The translations under genes were made by a program, and so were the position numbers. From Chrysomallon squamiferum (lineage: Eukaryota > Mollusca > Gastropoda > Neomphalida > Peltospiridae), in contig CM022678.1 of NCBI GenBank assembly GCA_012295275.1, positions 2,062,686 to 2,126,685 of the forward strand: a stretch of 64,000 bases of DNA. Reading direction: 5' to 3'. Numbering within the stretch: position 1 is the stretch's first letter; the number at the start of each line of letters is the position of its first letter. This document shows positions 23,740 to 37,253 of the stretch, one piece after another. The notes below the pieces were generated by a model that was not told the DNA's origin, did not search any database, and saw nothing but the letters and a program-made list of their open reading frames with translations.

Positions 23740-23852
23740 AACGTGACAAAATATTAGTACGAGTGACAACGTGTTTTTAAGCGTGACAAAATGTCAGCAA
23801 ACGTTACAAAATATCAGTAAGCGTGACACAATGTCAGTAAGCGTGAAAAATA
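23740..23852. repeat. Degenerate tandem repeat, about 21-23 bp
   Basis: Five or six units of the type GCGTGACAAAATGTCAGTAA, with variation at both ends. Confidence -1.
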
Positions 23853-25858
23853 AAAAAAAACCTAAAACGTTTTAACTCTCCGTCATCTCTTGATTTGTAC
23901 TGAAAACGTCTCGGCACTGGAGATAATATTTCACACCGTCACTTATATTCCGGGTAACAAATACTGTCAGCACCGGGAGTAAATTCCACCATGACGAAAG
24001 GAAGCACCACTTTACACTTTTTCACAAGCAATTAGAGAACGAAACCTGACGTTCGCTGGGGGACTTGTGATCGTACAAAAACGCTGTTATTAACATGAAT
24101 ATATGTTTGTCTGCGCGACAGAAAGAATCGAGGTTAATGTGCTTATTTTCCTCGACTCGGCTGCGAAAGGCCAGCCTTTGTCTGCTTGTCCGTTCGTACG
24201 TAATTTCATCATTTTAACGAGTTTTTTTTTTTTTTTTTTTTTGATGGCGTGTCAAGTTTAAATGTGTATCAGCACAGATATAGAGTTTCATAGATATTGT
24301 GAATTTTTAAAAATGGATTTAAAGTACATCTAAATCTACGTAGTACATAGTTATTATAATATTATAGGCTTATTAAAGTGTATAGATAGATACAAACACG
24401 GATACGCAACATAGACGGCAATACACCTCTCTCTCTCACACGCACACGCACGCATACTTTATTTTTTTATTTCAAAAGGTACGTTCACTTCTGTAAACAT
24501 TTTAATTCAAGATCATTAAACGTTACGAGGTTTCTATACACTTCTAACTGGTGCGCCCTCTGGTTTATTTCTCGTTCCAACCGGATCCTCACGACAAGCA
24601 TATTAGAGGCCTGTTTTTTGTGAGAGTCATACAATAACTGTAAGCCGCAGCGGGTTTCTTCTCTCGTGTCGTTATTATACAGAAACTAGTTTGTTTGTGA
24701 CGTAACGCGCTTTCAAATTAACATGCGTGTGTCGAGGTATTCTCACAGAACGTCCCTTAGTTTATTCTGTTTTTCTTTCATTCATTCGCTTCTTCCCTCA
24801 TTCATTTATTTGTTCATTCATTCAGTCACTGCGGCTTCTAAAATGTTTTTAGAAAACAGTTTATAAACAGAGTGTGAAATAACTTTTGTTACCAGTTGTA
24901 AAATTAAACACACCACTTACGTTTTACTGTATGTGTTTAGAAATCACTGGAACTTAGTATAAATACATCTTTTATTTTGATTTCTATTTTTATTTTTATG
25001 TTTATATTTTGGTCGTAATTATTATTTTTAATTATTTATTAACGTGTTATTGTTGTTGTTGAGGATTTTATTTTTGTTGTTATTGTTTTGTTTTTTTTAT
25101 TGATTATTATGCGGTTTCTCCTTTGCAGGTTAAAGCTGATATCTTAAGACAGAAAACCAGTCATTCCCTGTAGTATATAGATATACACACATTTGTGTGT
25201 GTGTTCTACTTTCTGCTGAAAACATGAATTGTGTTGCCGATGTTGAACAACTCGTTTCTGTAGTTTTCATAGTCGTATATTGCCGAAGGATGGAAAAAAA
25301 AAATGACGAGTTTTTAAAAAGAAATTTAAAAAAAAGTAAGAAAGAAAGAAAGAAAAAAGAGAAATAAAAATAATGAAAAATAATGAGAGAATAACGAGAC
25401 AGTTAAACAAAATAAAACAAAAAACGTGAATAAAGCGCTGTTTTGTTTTGCGATCATTAGATTACCATCGCTTCATCTCAACACGGGTTTCTGCAGATAT
25501 TTTAAATGCGCGCGAGTTTTGTAACCATACTTGTTTCTACCTGGTCTTACACGTTAACGCGAGTTAGAAAATCGTGTATTCAGTCCTTTGAAACGTTTAA
25601 TCGATTTACGAAACGTTTTGTGGTTAATCTGCAGACAATCGCCTCAAGTGCCGACACGCGCCAAGATCCACTTGGTCGACGTATTACGTCATTTGTCAAC
25701 TGTGTCGCGACTGACGAGTTCTACATCATTGGTTTCAAAGATTTTAAAAATATTAATAATTTTTTTTTTTAATTCTCGTTGTTTTCGTTGTTGTGCGTGA
25801 TTTCAGCTGATCTTAAGATATGATTATTTGTTTTATTTTGTTTTATATTAATCATTTT

Positions 25859-25909
<51 letters not shown>

Positions 25910-26297
25910 TAGTGGTGGCAGTCGTAGCTGTAGTTATTATTAATCTTTAAAATAAGTAATAATTGTTTAATTCTTATACATTTTAATATATTATCTGCTG
26001 ATAAACTGGTTTTTCTTTCTTGTTTCAGGAACACTTAGTTCGGTCGATTTTAATTAACAGCAATATTTCTGTTTTTGTTTTATACGAACTGAACATACGA
26101 GTGGTTTGTTTATAGCGCGTTTTTTCCAGGAAGCGGAAAAAACCATGGTTTTTTAACGGTAATTACAGGTATTCAACGCTGTCCTTTGTTTCCGTTTTCG
26201 AACACAGAAAACAAAACAAAAAAACAGAGAGCAGATGTACTTTGTTCGCTCGCTGAAATCGCTGTTATTCAGATAAAAGAAATATGATAAGACAACT

Positions 26298-26300
<3 letters not shown>

Positions 26301-26370
<70 letters not shown>
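26301..26370. repeat. (TC)n microsatellite
   Basis: A pure run of 35 units. Confidence -1.
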
Positions 26371-26372
<2 letters not shown>

Positions 26373-27206
26373 AACAAACGAACCAACCGCTTAAGACGCT
26401 AACGCCATCAAGGACAGACAACTCTGGATTCCGGACTAAATCCCGATAAAAGAAGTGTTTGACCAGCCAGTCAGTGTACGTGAACGTATTTCGAGCTGGT
26501 TCATTTGTCGTTTTCGCCTGTCAAGTTAACGAGGCGTAGAGGTGTTATCAACACCAGTTGTTACGTAAGTCGTTTCATTAAAGTGATACAATATTTACAA
26601 CCGCTTTAAAACCGTCGTTTGCTGAAATTATTCACAGATCTACTTGTATACAACAATGGACGCGAAAGTGAGACCATTAATTGTAGCTAGTTTGGTTATA
26701 CAGGTCGTAAAATATGCATGAATGTTCAGCATGATTCATCAACTGATTCCGTAATTTAGTTACGCTGCACTGAAGTGCGGAACAGACTGGTATTAATGCA
26801 TTGTTAGTGCGCGTACGAGTAATGAGGGTTTATTAATTATAGATTTAGTCATTTGAGTTGGTAACTGACTTAATGCAAAATTTTCACTATCGTTCTGAAC
26901 ATAATTTAATAGCGAAATATGACATAAAAAAAATAAGAATGATAATAATAAACTGTTTAATAATCTATTTGTAAGTATTGTTATTTGATTATTAGTTATA
27001 CTTTTGTTACTTTCATTACGATTGCTACTACTACTACTACTACTATTTCTCAAACAGCACTACACTATTCAACATTACTCTGTATACTAATACTGATACT
27101 ACTGTTACTCTGTTACTACTAGTACTATAACAACTACTACTGCTACTATTACCTCTTCTCCTCCTTTTACTACTACTACTACTACTACTAATAATAATAA
27201 TAATAA

Positions 27207-27237
<31 letters not shown>

Positions 27238-27667
27238 AAGAAGAAGAACATTATTAAACTTTGAAAATTTTGAAACAACCGCCTTACGTTTACTAACATG
27301 AAAATGTTGTCTTCTTTTTACGTCACAGCAAAATATTCACAAACCACTCAGTGGTAGGACCGATAATATTACACAGAGACAAATAAACAAACAAACAAAT
27401 ACATAAATAAATAAATGAATTAAAGAAATAAAATATAGATAACGATGTTATATTGTTTCTCAACCATTTTTTTAATGTTATTATTAATTTTTTTATTCTG
27501 ATTTGATTTTTTAATGTTTATTATTTTATAGAATATGCGAATGTATGTCTGTCTCTGCGTGTGTATATTTGTTATTGTTCTGTCTGTAAACATTTTAATG
27601 TTTATTATTTTAAATTTTTTATTATATGTATTATTTTAGAATGTTTAATGTTTAAGAGTGTTTATTG

Positions 27668-27716
27668 TTCTAGAACATTCATCGTTCTAGAACATTCATA
27701 GTTCTAGAATATTTAT
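27668..27716. promoter_or_regulatory. Three heat-shock-element-like units at 17-bp spacing
   Basis: TTCTAGAACATTC (TTC-2-GAA-2-TTC, the canonical three-pentamer heat shock element) occurs at 27668-27680 and 27685-27697. A third unit at 27702-27714 ends in TTT instead. They form a 17-bp tandem repeat in AT-rich DNA with no promoter next to it, so function is doubtful. Confidence -1.
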
Positions 27717-28638
27717 TATTATTATTGATTTCTATTATTTTAGAATGCTTATTATTTTTTTATAATATTTATTATCATTAATGTTTAATATTTTAACATG
27801 GTTAATATTTTTATATATATATTTCATGGTGATTAATCTCTTTATTTAATGTCACGAATGAAAATGGGTTATAAAATTTTACTTTTTAAAAAAAATTATT
27901 ACTTTTTTCTGTATTCTTTCTTTCCGTTACTAACGTGTTGAAAACATTTTTAAATCTTTTAACTGAAACAGGATTTCTCTTAGATGTGAGACATTTAGAG
28001 CTCGTTTTCTAAATGTTTATTACAGTAACAATACGTTCTGCTCTTCTTGCATTAAATCTACTACTTTGTTAACTTTCAAACTCGTTCGTTTCTTCATAAT
28101 AACAGTAAGAAAACAGACGTGAGTAAATCACTGGCAAAGCTGACGTAATCAGCTATCTACGAAATGACGTCACAAAGACAAGTAAATGACCGCCTTTGCA
28201 TATTTCCATCAGCTCATTGTTTCGTTCTTTATACTTTATTATTATTAAAGTATGTGGAATGAAATTTAAGAAAATTTAGCAGATATAGTTTAACAATTAT
28301 CGTGAACAAAGTATGCTTTATTTTATTTGTTAACACTGTCACACAGACACTTTAATAAGATTTTGGAAGAATACATAATGTTTTTAATGTTCTCTGTTTA
28401 TATTAGAATATGTAAGCAATACCAATATAATTGTCATTTACGTATAAACAGAATGGATTTAATTAATTTTAAATATCATATGACGTAAGTTTAAAACGCA
28501 ACAAAAAAGAAACTTTGCAAAACATATTAAAATGAGGTTCATTTTACGTTATTTTCCTACGGCACAAATCTTTCGACAAGATGAAATTCTGATATATTTT
28601 TTTTTAACCTTTGAAACATATCACAATTTCTCATATTC

Positions 28639-28748
<110 letters not shown>

Positions 28749-28999
28749 CGCTCGCAGATATGCTTATTTATGAGAATTTTCATTTCTTTCCTTAGTAACA
28801 AGTTGTTACAGTTTTGGATATTTCATCCCATCTAGTTTACTACGGGTTTTTATTGCACGGAAAGATTTTACGACTACGGATTTTTCACAAAATTCGTACA
28901 AAATTATTCCTCTGAAACGAACAAACACAAAACAATGTTCACAATCCTTAACTCATATCGCACCGATTCAGACACTTTTTCTGCCTCCGTACCGAACAG

Positions 29000-29026
29000 T
29001 ATTTATTTATTTATTTATTTATTTAT

Positions 29027-29074
<48 letters not shown>

Positions 29075-29075
29075 C
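29000..29075. repeat. (TTTA)n switching to (GTTA)n
   Basis: A tetranucleotide array whose unit changes by one base, from TTTA to TTAG, at about 29028. Confidence -1.
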
Positions 29076-29707
29076 TAGGTAGTTAGTAAGTTATTTTTTA
29101 TTTTTTTTATTTTTTTTTTAAGAAAATAAAGAAGAAAATAAATGAATAAAGAAGAACAAGATAATTCTAAGTGTTTTTTAATTCTTATATTTCAAGGGAT
29201 TTAGATTTGAAACTTTTAAAACATTTTAACTCAGGTATAACACATCTCTCATTATTATCATTTACTTTTAGTAGTAGTAGTAGTAATAGTAATAGTAATA
29301 GTAGTAATAGTAGTAGTAGAAGTAGTAGTAGAAGTAGTAGTATCAGCAGGATTACATAATGTGTTCGTAACTGTAGGTTTGTGTGTGCGTTTGTGCGTCT
29401 GTCTCGTGATCGTTCTTAGATCTCTCGGGTCTGATGCAATAAATTATTTATTTATTTTTAACAGAAAAAATTACATAGGTTTTTTTTTTTACAAAAATAA
29501 CTTGTCACACTTTAGTTTAAACCGAATAAAATATTAATTTTCAGAAAGCGGTAACTGTGAAATGCATTTACTGGTAAAATGATTTTTGACATATCATTTT
29601 ATTTTTTAAGATGATTCTCAAGCTAGCAAAATAGTTTATAGAAAACAGCAAAGATGAAATAAAAAATGTTATGTCACACATGATGAAAGTTGTAAGACTA
29701 GGAAAGG

Positions 29708-29808
<101 letters not shown>

Positions 29809-29867
29809 AAAAATAGAGAAAAAAAGACACAGAGAAAAAAGAATAATAAGAAAATTAACATTCTTAC

Positions 29868-30003
29868 CGTTCGTTTTCTGGTGTATCGCAAAACAAATTA
29901 GGAAAAATGTTCTAAACGAAGTTTCTGCCAATCTCTGTTTTTTCTCCTGCCGACGGTTGTTTGCGGTTCAAGGCGGTTCTTGTTGATGTTCCACCGGGCC
30001 TGA
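29868..30003 (-). other. Candidate untranslated first exon
   Basis: On the minus strand a GC-richer segment ends in AACG|GTAAGA, a strong donor (29868/29867). No ATG occurs between the presumed start near 30003 and the donor, as expected for an untranslated exon. The next minus-strand gene downstream is the secreted peptide, whose coding exon begins just after an acceptor at 22405, so the two could join across 7.4 kb. The start and the partnership are inferred. Confidence -1.
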
Positions 30004-30024
30004 CTCTAAGCGCGCGCGTCACTT

Positions 30025-30040
30025 CATTTTTATATAGTAC
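30025..30040 (-). promoter_or_regulatory. TATA box on minus strand
   Basis: ACTATATAAAAATG on the minus strand lies about 30 bp before a GC-rich start region (GCGCGCGC, then AGAGTC) and about 165 bp before the donor at 29867. The distances fit a TATA-driven promoter. Confidence -1.
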
Positions 30041-31158
30041 GACTAAGATGATTGGCTGATCAATTTTCATTCAGCCGGCAACGGTGGAACAGTGAAGCGA
30101 CAGCGTTGGAAGAAATTTTCAGCTCATGAATAATTAATTACGTCACACAATGAAGGCGTGTCTAACTGAGGACTTCATTTTTCTTCTTCTGCGTTACAGA
30201 ATTTGCAGTGGATGAGATATTAATTAAATTTGCGTAGGCGATAAAATACGTTTTGTCATTGGTAATTTACTTTTTATTTAACATTTATTTTTTTTATTTA
30301 TTTATTTATTTATTATTTTATTAGTATTATTTAATACAAAATTATATTAAAATGTTTGAGTCAAAAGCGAGATATTTGATATTTTCAGATCACTGTGTGC
30401 AAGTGCATACGTACAGTGTTTAGATTATATCCTTATAGAGGCAGAGAAACACGAGAATAAAGAGAAACGCAAAACCACACAAACACAATAAATGTTAAAC
30501 GTACTCATATCAACACCCGTCTACGCAAACACGTGCACGTAAATACTTATTTAAGTCAATACACCATATAATATAATATAATATAATATAATATAATATA
30601 ATATAATATAATATAATATAATATAACAGAGGCAAATACTATAAAAAAATCCTATAAATAATATAATATAATATAAACATAAATAGAAATTTAAACAGAG
30701 GCAAATATTCAGAAAAAAGAGTGCTATAAATACATACTTGTGCACACAAACACAGATGTGACAATTTAAACTCGTATAAACATTACAGAAACAAAAATGC
30801 TGACACCTACAACACACAACATCATCATCGCAAGCCAACATCATCATCAATAATCACACCAATATCAACAACTACGACAACATGGATCATTATCAATAAT
30901 TACTATACCAAAACCACATCACCTACTACAACAGCAAAGGGACTGCAAAGTCTCTCCCCTGCCCCCACTCTGCTATCACAATCTACTGAACAGTAATTGT
31001 AGTACACAAAGTTTGTGAAAGACAAAATAAATGTGACAAATGCTCTTCTAAATCTGTTTTCTTTCTTTCTGTCTGCCTGCTCTGTCTCTCTGTGTCTGTC
31101 TCTTTCTTGTCTGTCTCTTTCTGTCTGTTTCTGTCTGTCTCTCTGTGTCTCTTTCTTT

Positions 31159-31199
<41 letters not shown>

Positions 31200-31201
31200 T
31201 T

Positions 31202-31232
<31 letters not shown>

Positions 31233-31563
31233 TTACAGTCGATTTCTCTGACTCTTTCTCTGTTGCTATATTTCTTTCTGTGTGGTCGTTTTCTCTGTGT
31301 GTATATTGGTATGTTTAACAGCTGTAGTAGTTGTTGTTGTTGTTGTTGGGTGGTTTTGGAACAGGAGAGAGGTAAGACAGTGCTGTGGTGAACAGATAAC
31401 AGCTCAGGTCTACACAAGAAGAAAAAGAACTTGATCAGGAAGAGGTTTTAGAAACAACAGCTAGAAACAGAAGAACAAGAATAACTAGAAAAAGAGGAAC
31501 TCTGTCGAGTTTACTGATTCTTTTTAAAACAAGAAAACAAAAGATAATGATAAAAAGAAGAAA

Positions 31564-31633
<70 letters not shown>

Positions 31634-32363
31634 ATATACATCTGACGCCAACGTTGTTTGGTTCTTTTTTTTCCTAACACATTTCTCAGTCATACATAAT
31701 TAGGCCAAAACTACTTATAAAAGAAATTCTGTGTTAAACTTTCTGCATATGGGTTTAATTCCATGTGGAACGTCCTTTCGCCAGTTTATCAAATTAAAAT
31801 GATGGATAAAACGTCCAGGATATCGAAGGTCTTGCGTAATTGCCTCAGAGTTATCACCCCTTGAGTTGACGCTATTTTTCTCTACGTAAATTCCTCCTCA
31901 TTTGCATACGTAACTGAATTGAACTGCGTAGAACGTAGATGAAAAGTAATGAATCAGAACATGTTGGAAGAGAGATTTCTATGCATATTTATACGTTTAG
32001 AAAGTTAGAGTAATAAAACACAGGACAATATTGCGTGATCATTGCATCTTTATGTTTCGGCAAACTATTAAAACTCGGTTTCTCGATAAATATTCGAATT
32101 TTGCTTCATCTTCTTTTTTTTTTTTTTTTTAAATCAATTTTTATTTATTTATTTATTTATTTGTTTGTTCATTTGTTTGTTCATTTGTTATGTTTGTTTT
32201 ATTGTTTGTTTGTTTGTTTGTTTAATACGATTTTGAAGATATTTCTATCAAGAAAATAAAACAAGTTAGAAAGTAAGAATCACAGCGATGGCGGATTTAG
32301 ATGGATTTAATGTTATTAATTATACAAACGAAGACACTGTCACTTTAAACAATACAGAGATTA

Positions 32364-32459
<96 letters not shown>

Positions 32460-32514
32460 AATGAGATAGAGTGAACAGGAAAACTGTTCATGTGTTTGTA
32501 TGTATGTACGTATG

Positions 32515-32645
32515 AGACATATGGATGTGTGTCTGTGTATGTGTATACATATGTGGATGTGTATCTGTGTATGTGTATACATATGTGGATGTGTATCTGT
32601 GTATGTGTATACATATGTGGATGTGTGTCTGTGTATGTATGTTTC
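32515..32645. repeat. About 34-bp GT-rich minisatellite
   Basis: About four units of ATATGTGGATGTGTATCTGT plus GTATGTGTATAC. It follows a compound (ACAG)n(GA)n run at 32368-32456. Confidence -1.
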
Positions 32646-32852
32646 AGTTAATATTTTCTTTTGTCAATATAACGTGGGAGGTTATTTGAACACACGTGTG
32701 AAAGGTGTCTATCATTTTTAACTTTGAAATGATCAATAATTCGCTGATGTTTTTATCTTCCGGTCTCACTTAAAAATAAAAATACTATACTGAAATTTTA
32801 CTACACAGACACTTATAGCTATATACACACAAACAGAAAAAGACAATACGGT

Positions 32853-32886
<34 letters not shown>

Positions 32887-33658
32887 AAAAAAAAGAGAAA
32901 AATAAAAAATGAAAATAGAAATATCATCTTGTTGTTCATGCCGTCGTCAAGGCGTTGTTGTGGCTGTAAGCGCAGACAATGTCCCGAAAACAATAAGCGA
33001 AAACGAGGGCGTTATTTGAGTTTTCGCAAGACAAAAATCGAGCAAAAGACATTAAATCGGGATGGAAACGTTTTCCACGAAAATGGATCGCATCCGGAAA
33101 CAACAAAGGCTCGGATCGATTAGCAGCTCTCTTTCTTTTCTCTCCGAACCCGCGTGTCCACGACGCGTTTCTAAACTGTCGTCTGCCCTGCGAGGTGAAA
33201 ACGAAACAACGACGCCGTCGAGATAACAGCCCTTTTGTGTTTCTGCGTTTTGTTTTTAGCTCGTGCGCTGCAACAAAGGGAACCCAATGCTCGCCAGTTG
33301 TTTACAGTTTCTAATAAAATTATTGCTTGTTCGTCTGTACCTAATCGATGTTAAAAACACTGAGCTAAAACAAACTGCGATCTCGTGACTCCGGTAAATG
33401 ATACTTTGATGACAAAGGTATACCCAGTTTCGACGCTCCGCAATAAATAAAGATGGCCGCCACGTGTGACGTAGCTTGTCATACGTCAACAGAATTCTAA
33501 TCTGTCGTAATCCGTAACAAAGTTATATCTCTGCGTTGTGTGCGCCATGTTATTCGTTTAATGTTCCAGAAATCGATAAAAGAAATAAATAAACAAATAA
33601 AAACAAAAATCTAAAAATAAGAATTAAAAAAATCTTTATCTGAGTTTGATGCAGTGTA

Positions 33659-33676
33659 CTACTACGATTCCTGCTA

Positions 33677-33715
<39 letters not shown>

Positions 33716-33792
33716 ATAATAATAATAATAATAACAATAATAATAATAGTAATAATAACAATAATAATAATAACAATAATAATAAGAAGAAG

Positions 33793-33846
<54 letters not shown>

Positions 33847-34195
33847 AATAATAATAATAACAATAATAATAATAATAATAATAATAATGCTACTCTGCTA
33901 CCACTACTGCTTGTACTAATACTAATATTAATACTATTTATTTAGTTAATAGTCCCTCTGCGAATTCCACTACTACTACTACTACTATTACTACTACTAT
34001 TACTACTTCTACTACTATTACTACTACTACTACTATTACTACTACTTCTACTACTACTATTACTACTACTACTACTACTGCCACCACCATTACCACTACT
34101 TGTACTGCTACTGCTACTACTACTACTACAGCCCCTGCAACTATTACTACCACTACCATTACCTACTGCTGCTACTATTACTACTGTTACTAACG
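33659..34195. repeat. Half-kilobase compound trinucleotide block
   Basis: ACT, AAT, CAA and again ACT repeats follow one another for over 500 bp, open on both strands as poly-Asn or poly-Leu/Val frames. It has no conserved coding character. Confidence -1.
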
Positions 34196-34209
34196 CTATT
34201 TATTTATTA

Positions 34210-34241
<32 letters not shown>

Positions 34242-34800
34242 GGATATTTATTTCACATTATTTTCAATAAAAATAAATTAATAATAATAATAATAATAAT
34301 AAAATTAAATAAAATAAAATAAAATAAAATTAAATTAAATTATTATTATTTTTTTTTTTATTATTATTATTATTATTTTTAAATGTTCTAAAAATGGATT
34401 AAAATATATCTAAGATAATGTACATTGCATTAGCAACACAGTGGAGGGGTACCGGAGGAACGGGGGTTGAACAGGATTAAACACGCACGTTCGTGAACTA
34501 AAAACATTTTACTTAACAGCACATTTTCACTTTACACAAAACGGTTTATTTTTGGCGTTGATGTCTAAATTGTTTCTTCTAAGATTTCTTACCGTCTTAT
34601 TGTTTTTCTTTCAGTATTACTAAGATTTTCTTTTCTTTTCTTTACCCCACCCCCACCCTATCGATCTTCCTGGGTTTTTTAGGGGGGTGTTGGGATAGAG
34701 GTAGGGGTAATTGTTTTCATTGTTTGTTTGTTTTTTTTTTTTTTTTTTTTTTCCATTTTTATGTAAATACCAAGCTATAAAAATGGTTTTACGAACATCT

Positions 34801-34847
<47 letters not shown>

Positions 34848-36724
34848 TTTTTTTTTTTTATATTTGAAAAGATGAAAACTATTTGCATCGTTCTGTGGAT
34901 TTTGACAATTAGCAGCTCGTGTCAAATATTAAAACAGTTTTCATTCGCGTATTTGTCATCAACACATACTTGTTGTGCATTCAATGACGGCATAAATTTG
35001 TTTCTGTATGTCTGTCTGTATGTATGTATGTATGTATGTATGTATGTATGTATGTCTGTCTGTATGTCTGTATGTCTGTATGTATGTGCGTATATAGGTT
35101 TGTAGGTAGGTAGTTTTGCATATGTGTTTATGTAGGTAAAACTTTTGCTGGTGTTTTTCCCAAATATATAATTTTTTGTATTTATTAATGAAGAAAGTAC
35201 ATGAAATATATTTGTTGCATAGACACGGGATGGTGAATAAAAATAATAATAAATATAAATAAATATATCAATAAATAGTTTCTCATAAAAAAAAGTCTTA
35301 TTAATTCTTTTAATTTTTTAATTTTTTATTTGATTTATTTATTTATTTATTTTTTTTATTTATATATATTTTTTACTTTTCCGCTCTAAATAATTAAAAT
35401 ATGAAAAAAAAAAATTACGACCACTGATAAAAATGACGAGTCTAGTCGAACAAGATAAAAGATAAATAATAAATAATTAAATTAAAAAATGAATAAGTTT
35501 TCCCCACCCCCTACTGTTTGGTAACCGGATATCCATGTTTTGTAACAAACACTATTCTAAAATCATGTCTTTCTTTGGCTGATTTATTTTTATTTTTGGT
35601 TGATTTTTTTTAATTCGTTCCTGAATGTCATTTTTTTTTATGTCGGTTTCGCTGTCTTTTTGTTTCTATTCAATATCTGGCTTTCTGAAGCGAGGCGCGC
35701 GCGCGCGGTACACTTAAATTATCGTTTGTTGTAATCGTCTGCTAATGGCGCTGTTATGAACTTTGGCGCGAAAATGGAGAAGATGGATATATAATGCATA
35801 AACTTTTTCTTTACAACGTCGACAAAGCGTCAAATGACCAGTAACGTTGACACGTTGTCTGACACGGTTTTCATGTTTGCTGCTATTGAAACAAAAACAC
35901 GAAATAAGAAACGAGCCATCGCTTCGTTTGCTTCATTTTGACTGCCTACTTCAGTTTGTTAAGACATAATACGTCAAGCGTACGTCACGGTACTAAAAAT
36001 AATAAAGCTGATGCTGATAACGCTAATAATAACAATAATAATAATAAAGAAATAGAATTAATAACAATAGGATGAATACTGAAAATATTGCACTTATTAT
36101 AGTACACTCTAAATATATTTAATAGTAAAAAAATTTGAATCTCTCTCCACCTCTTTTTCTATCTCTCTCGTTATTTATCACTTTTGTTCTTTATCTGTCT
36201 ATTTTTCTGTGTGTTTCTCTGTCTGCCTATATTTACTTTGCTCTTTCTTTCTTTCTTTTTCTCTCAGCGATACACACGTCATCATCAACGTCACAATTAT
36301 CATCGTCCTCTCAGTTGTTATCTTTCTTATTTTCGACCATTCAGTAAAGAGCTGTGCTTCTGAATTTATTATAAATTTCCTTTTTAAATCGAGTTCATTT
36401 GTCCATGCGTTTCATGTGTTATTATTACTACAATTACTGCTTCTACTACTAGTTCTGCTGTTCTGCTACTACTGTTACTTCTACTGCTACTGCAACAACA
36501 ACAACTACTTTTATTATTATTATTATTAGTGTTGTTGTTGTGGTTGTTTTAATTATTCTCTTTTGTTTGTAATTCTTAAATAATACAGAGTTGATTTAGC
36601 ATGTTTAATGTGTACACGTGTGAAATATCACGACTATGCAAATACGAATGATTATATATTTATTCACGTGTAAAATGTGCATGTATAATTAGTGATATAT
36701 TGTTACATGTAATGTGGGTGTCTG

Positions 36725-36844
<120 letters not shown>

Positions 36845-37206
36845 TATATATAAATAATAATGATGATGATGATGACGATGATAATGATTATAATCATCAT
36901 GACGATAATGATAATGATAATACATGAGACAGAGTAAAAAAATACAGAGTGGGGGAATTCTCCATCTTGATACGTTAGAGTAATGTTATTTTGATGTGTT
37001 AATGTCATACTGATGTGTTGACAAAAACTTACAGTTTTATGGACGAAAAAGTCGAGGGTGAAAGGACTAGATCCAATTAGATTTTGTCACGCTTGCCAGT
37101 GACGTATGACACTACATTATTATAATTGGCATCGTCTGTGACGTCACTACCACCCTGAAAAGCTTTGGTTACGTAGTCAATGCAAAAAAGAAGAAGAAAA
37201 AAAGAG

Positions 37207-37253
<47 letters not shown>

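Noticed and set aside
25506-25800. 88-codon plus frame
   Set aside because: No signal peptide, domain or splice context, and no similarity that I recognise.
34872-35105. 77-codon plus frame beginning with a signal-peptide-like MKTICIVLWILTIS
   Set aside because: The N-terminus is suggestive, with two adjacent cysteines, but the frame runs straight into a TATG microsatellite and no donor or second exon is evident.
35695-35712. GC-dinucleotide block as a CpG-island promoter
   Set aside because: Only about 15 bp of GCGC in AT-rich DNA, with no downstream exon.
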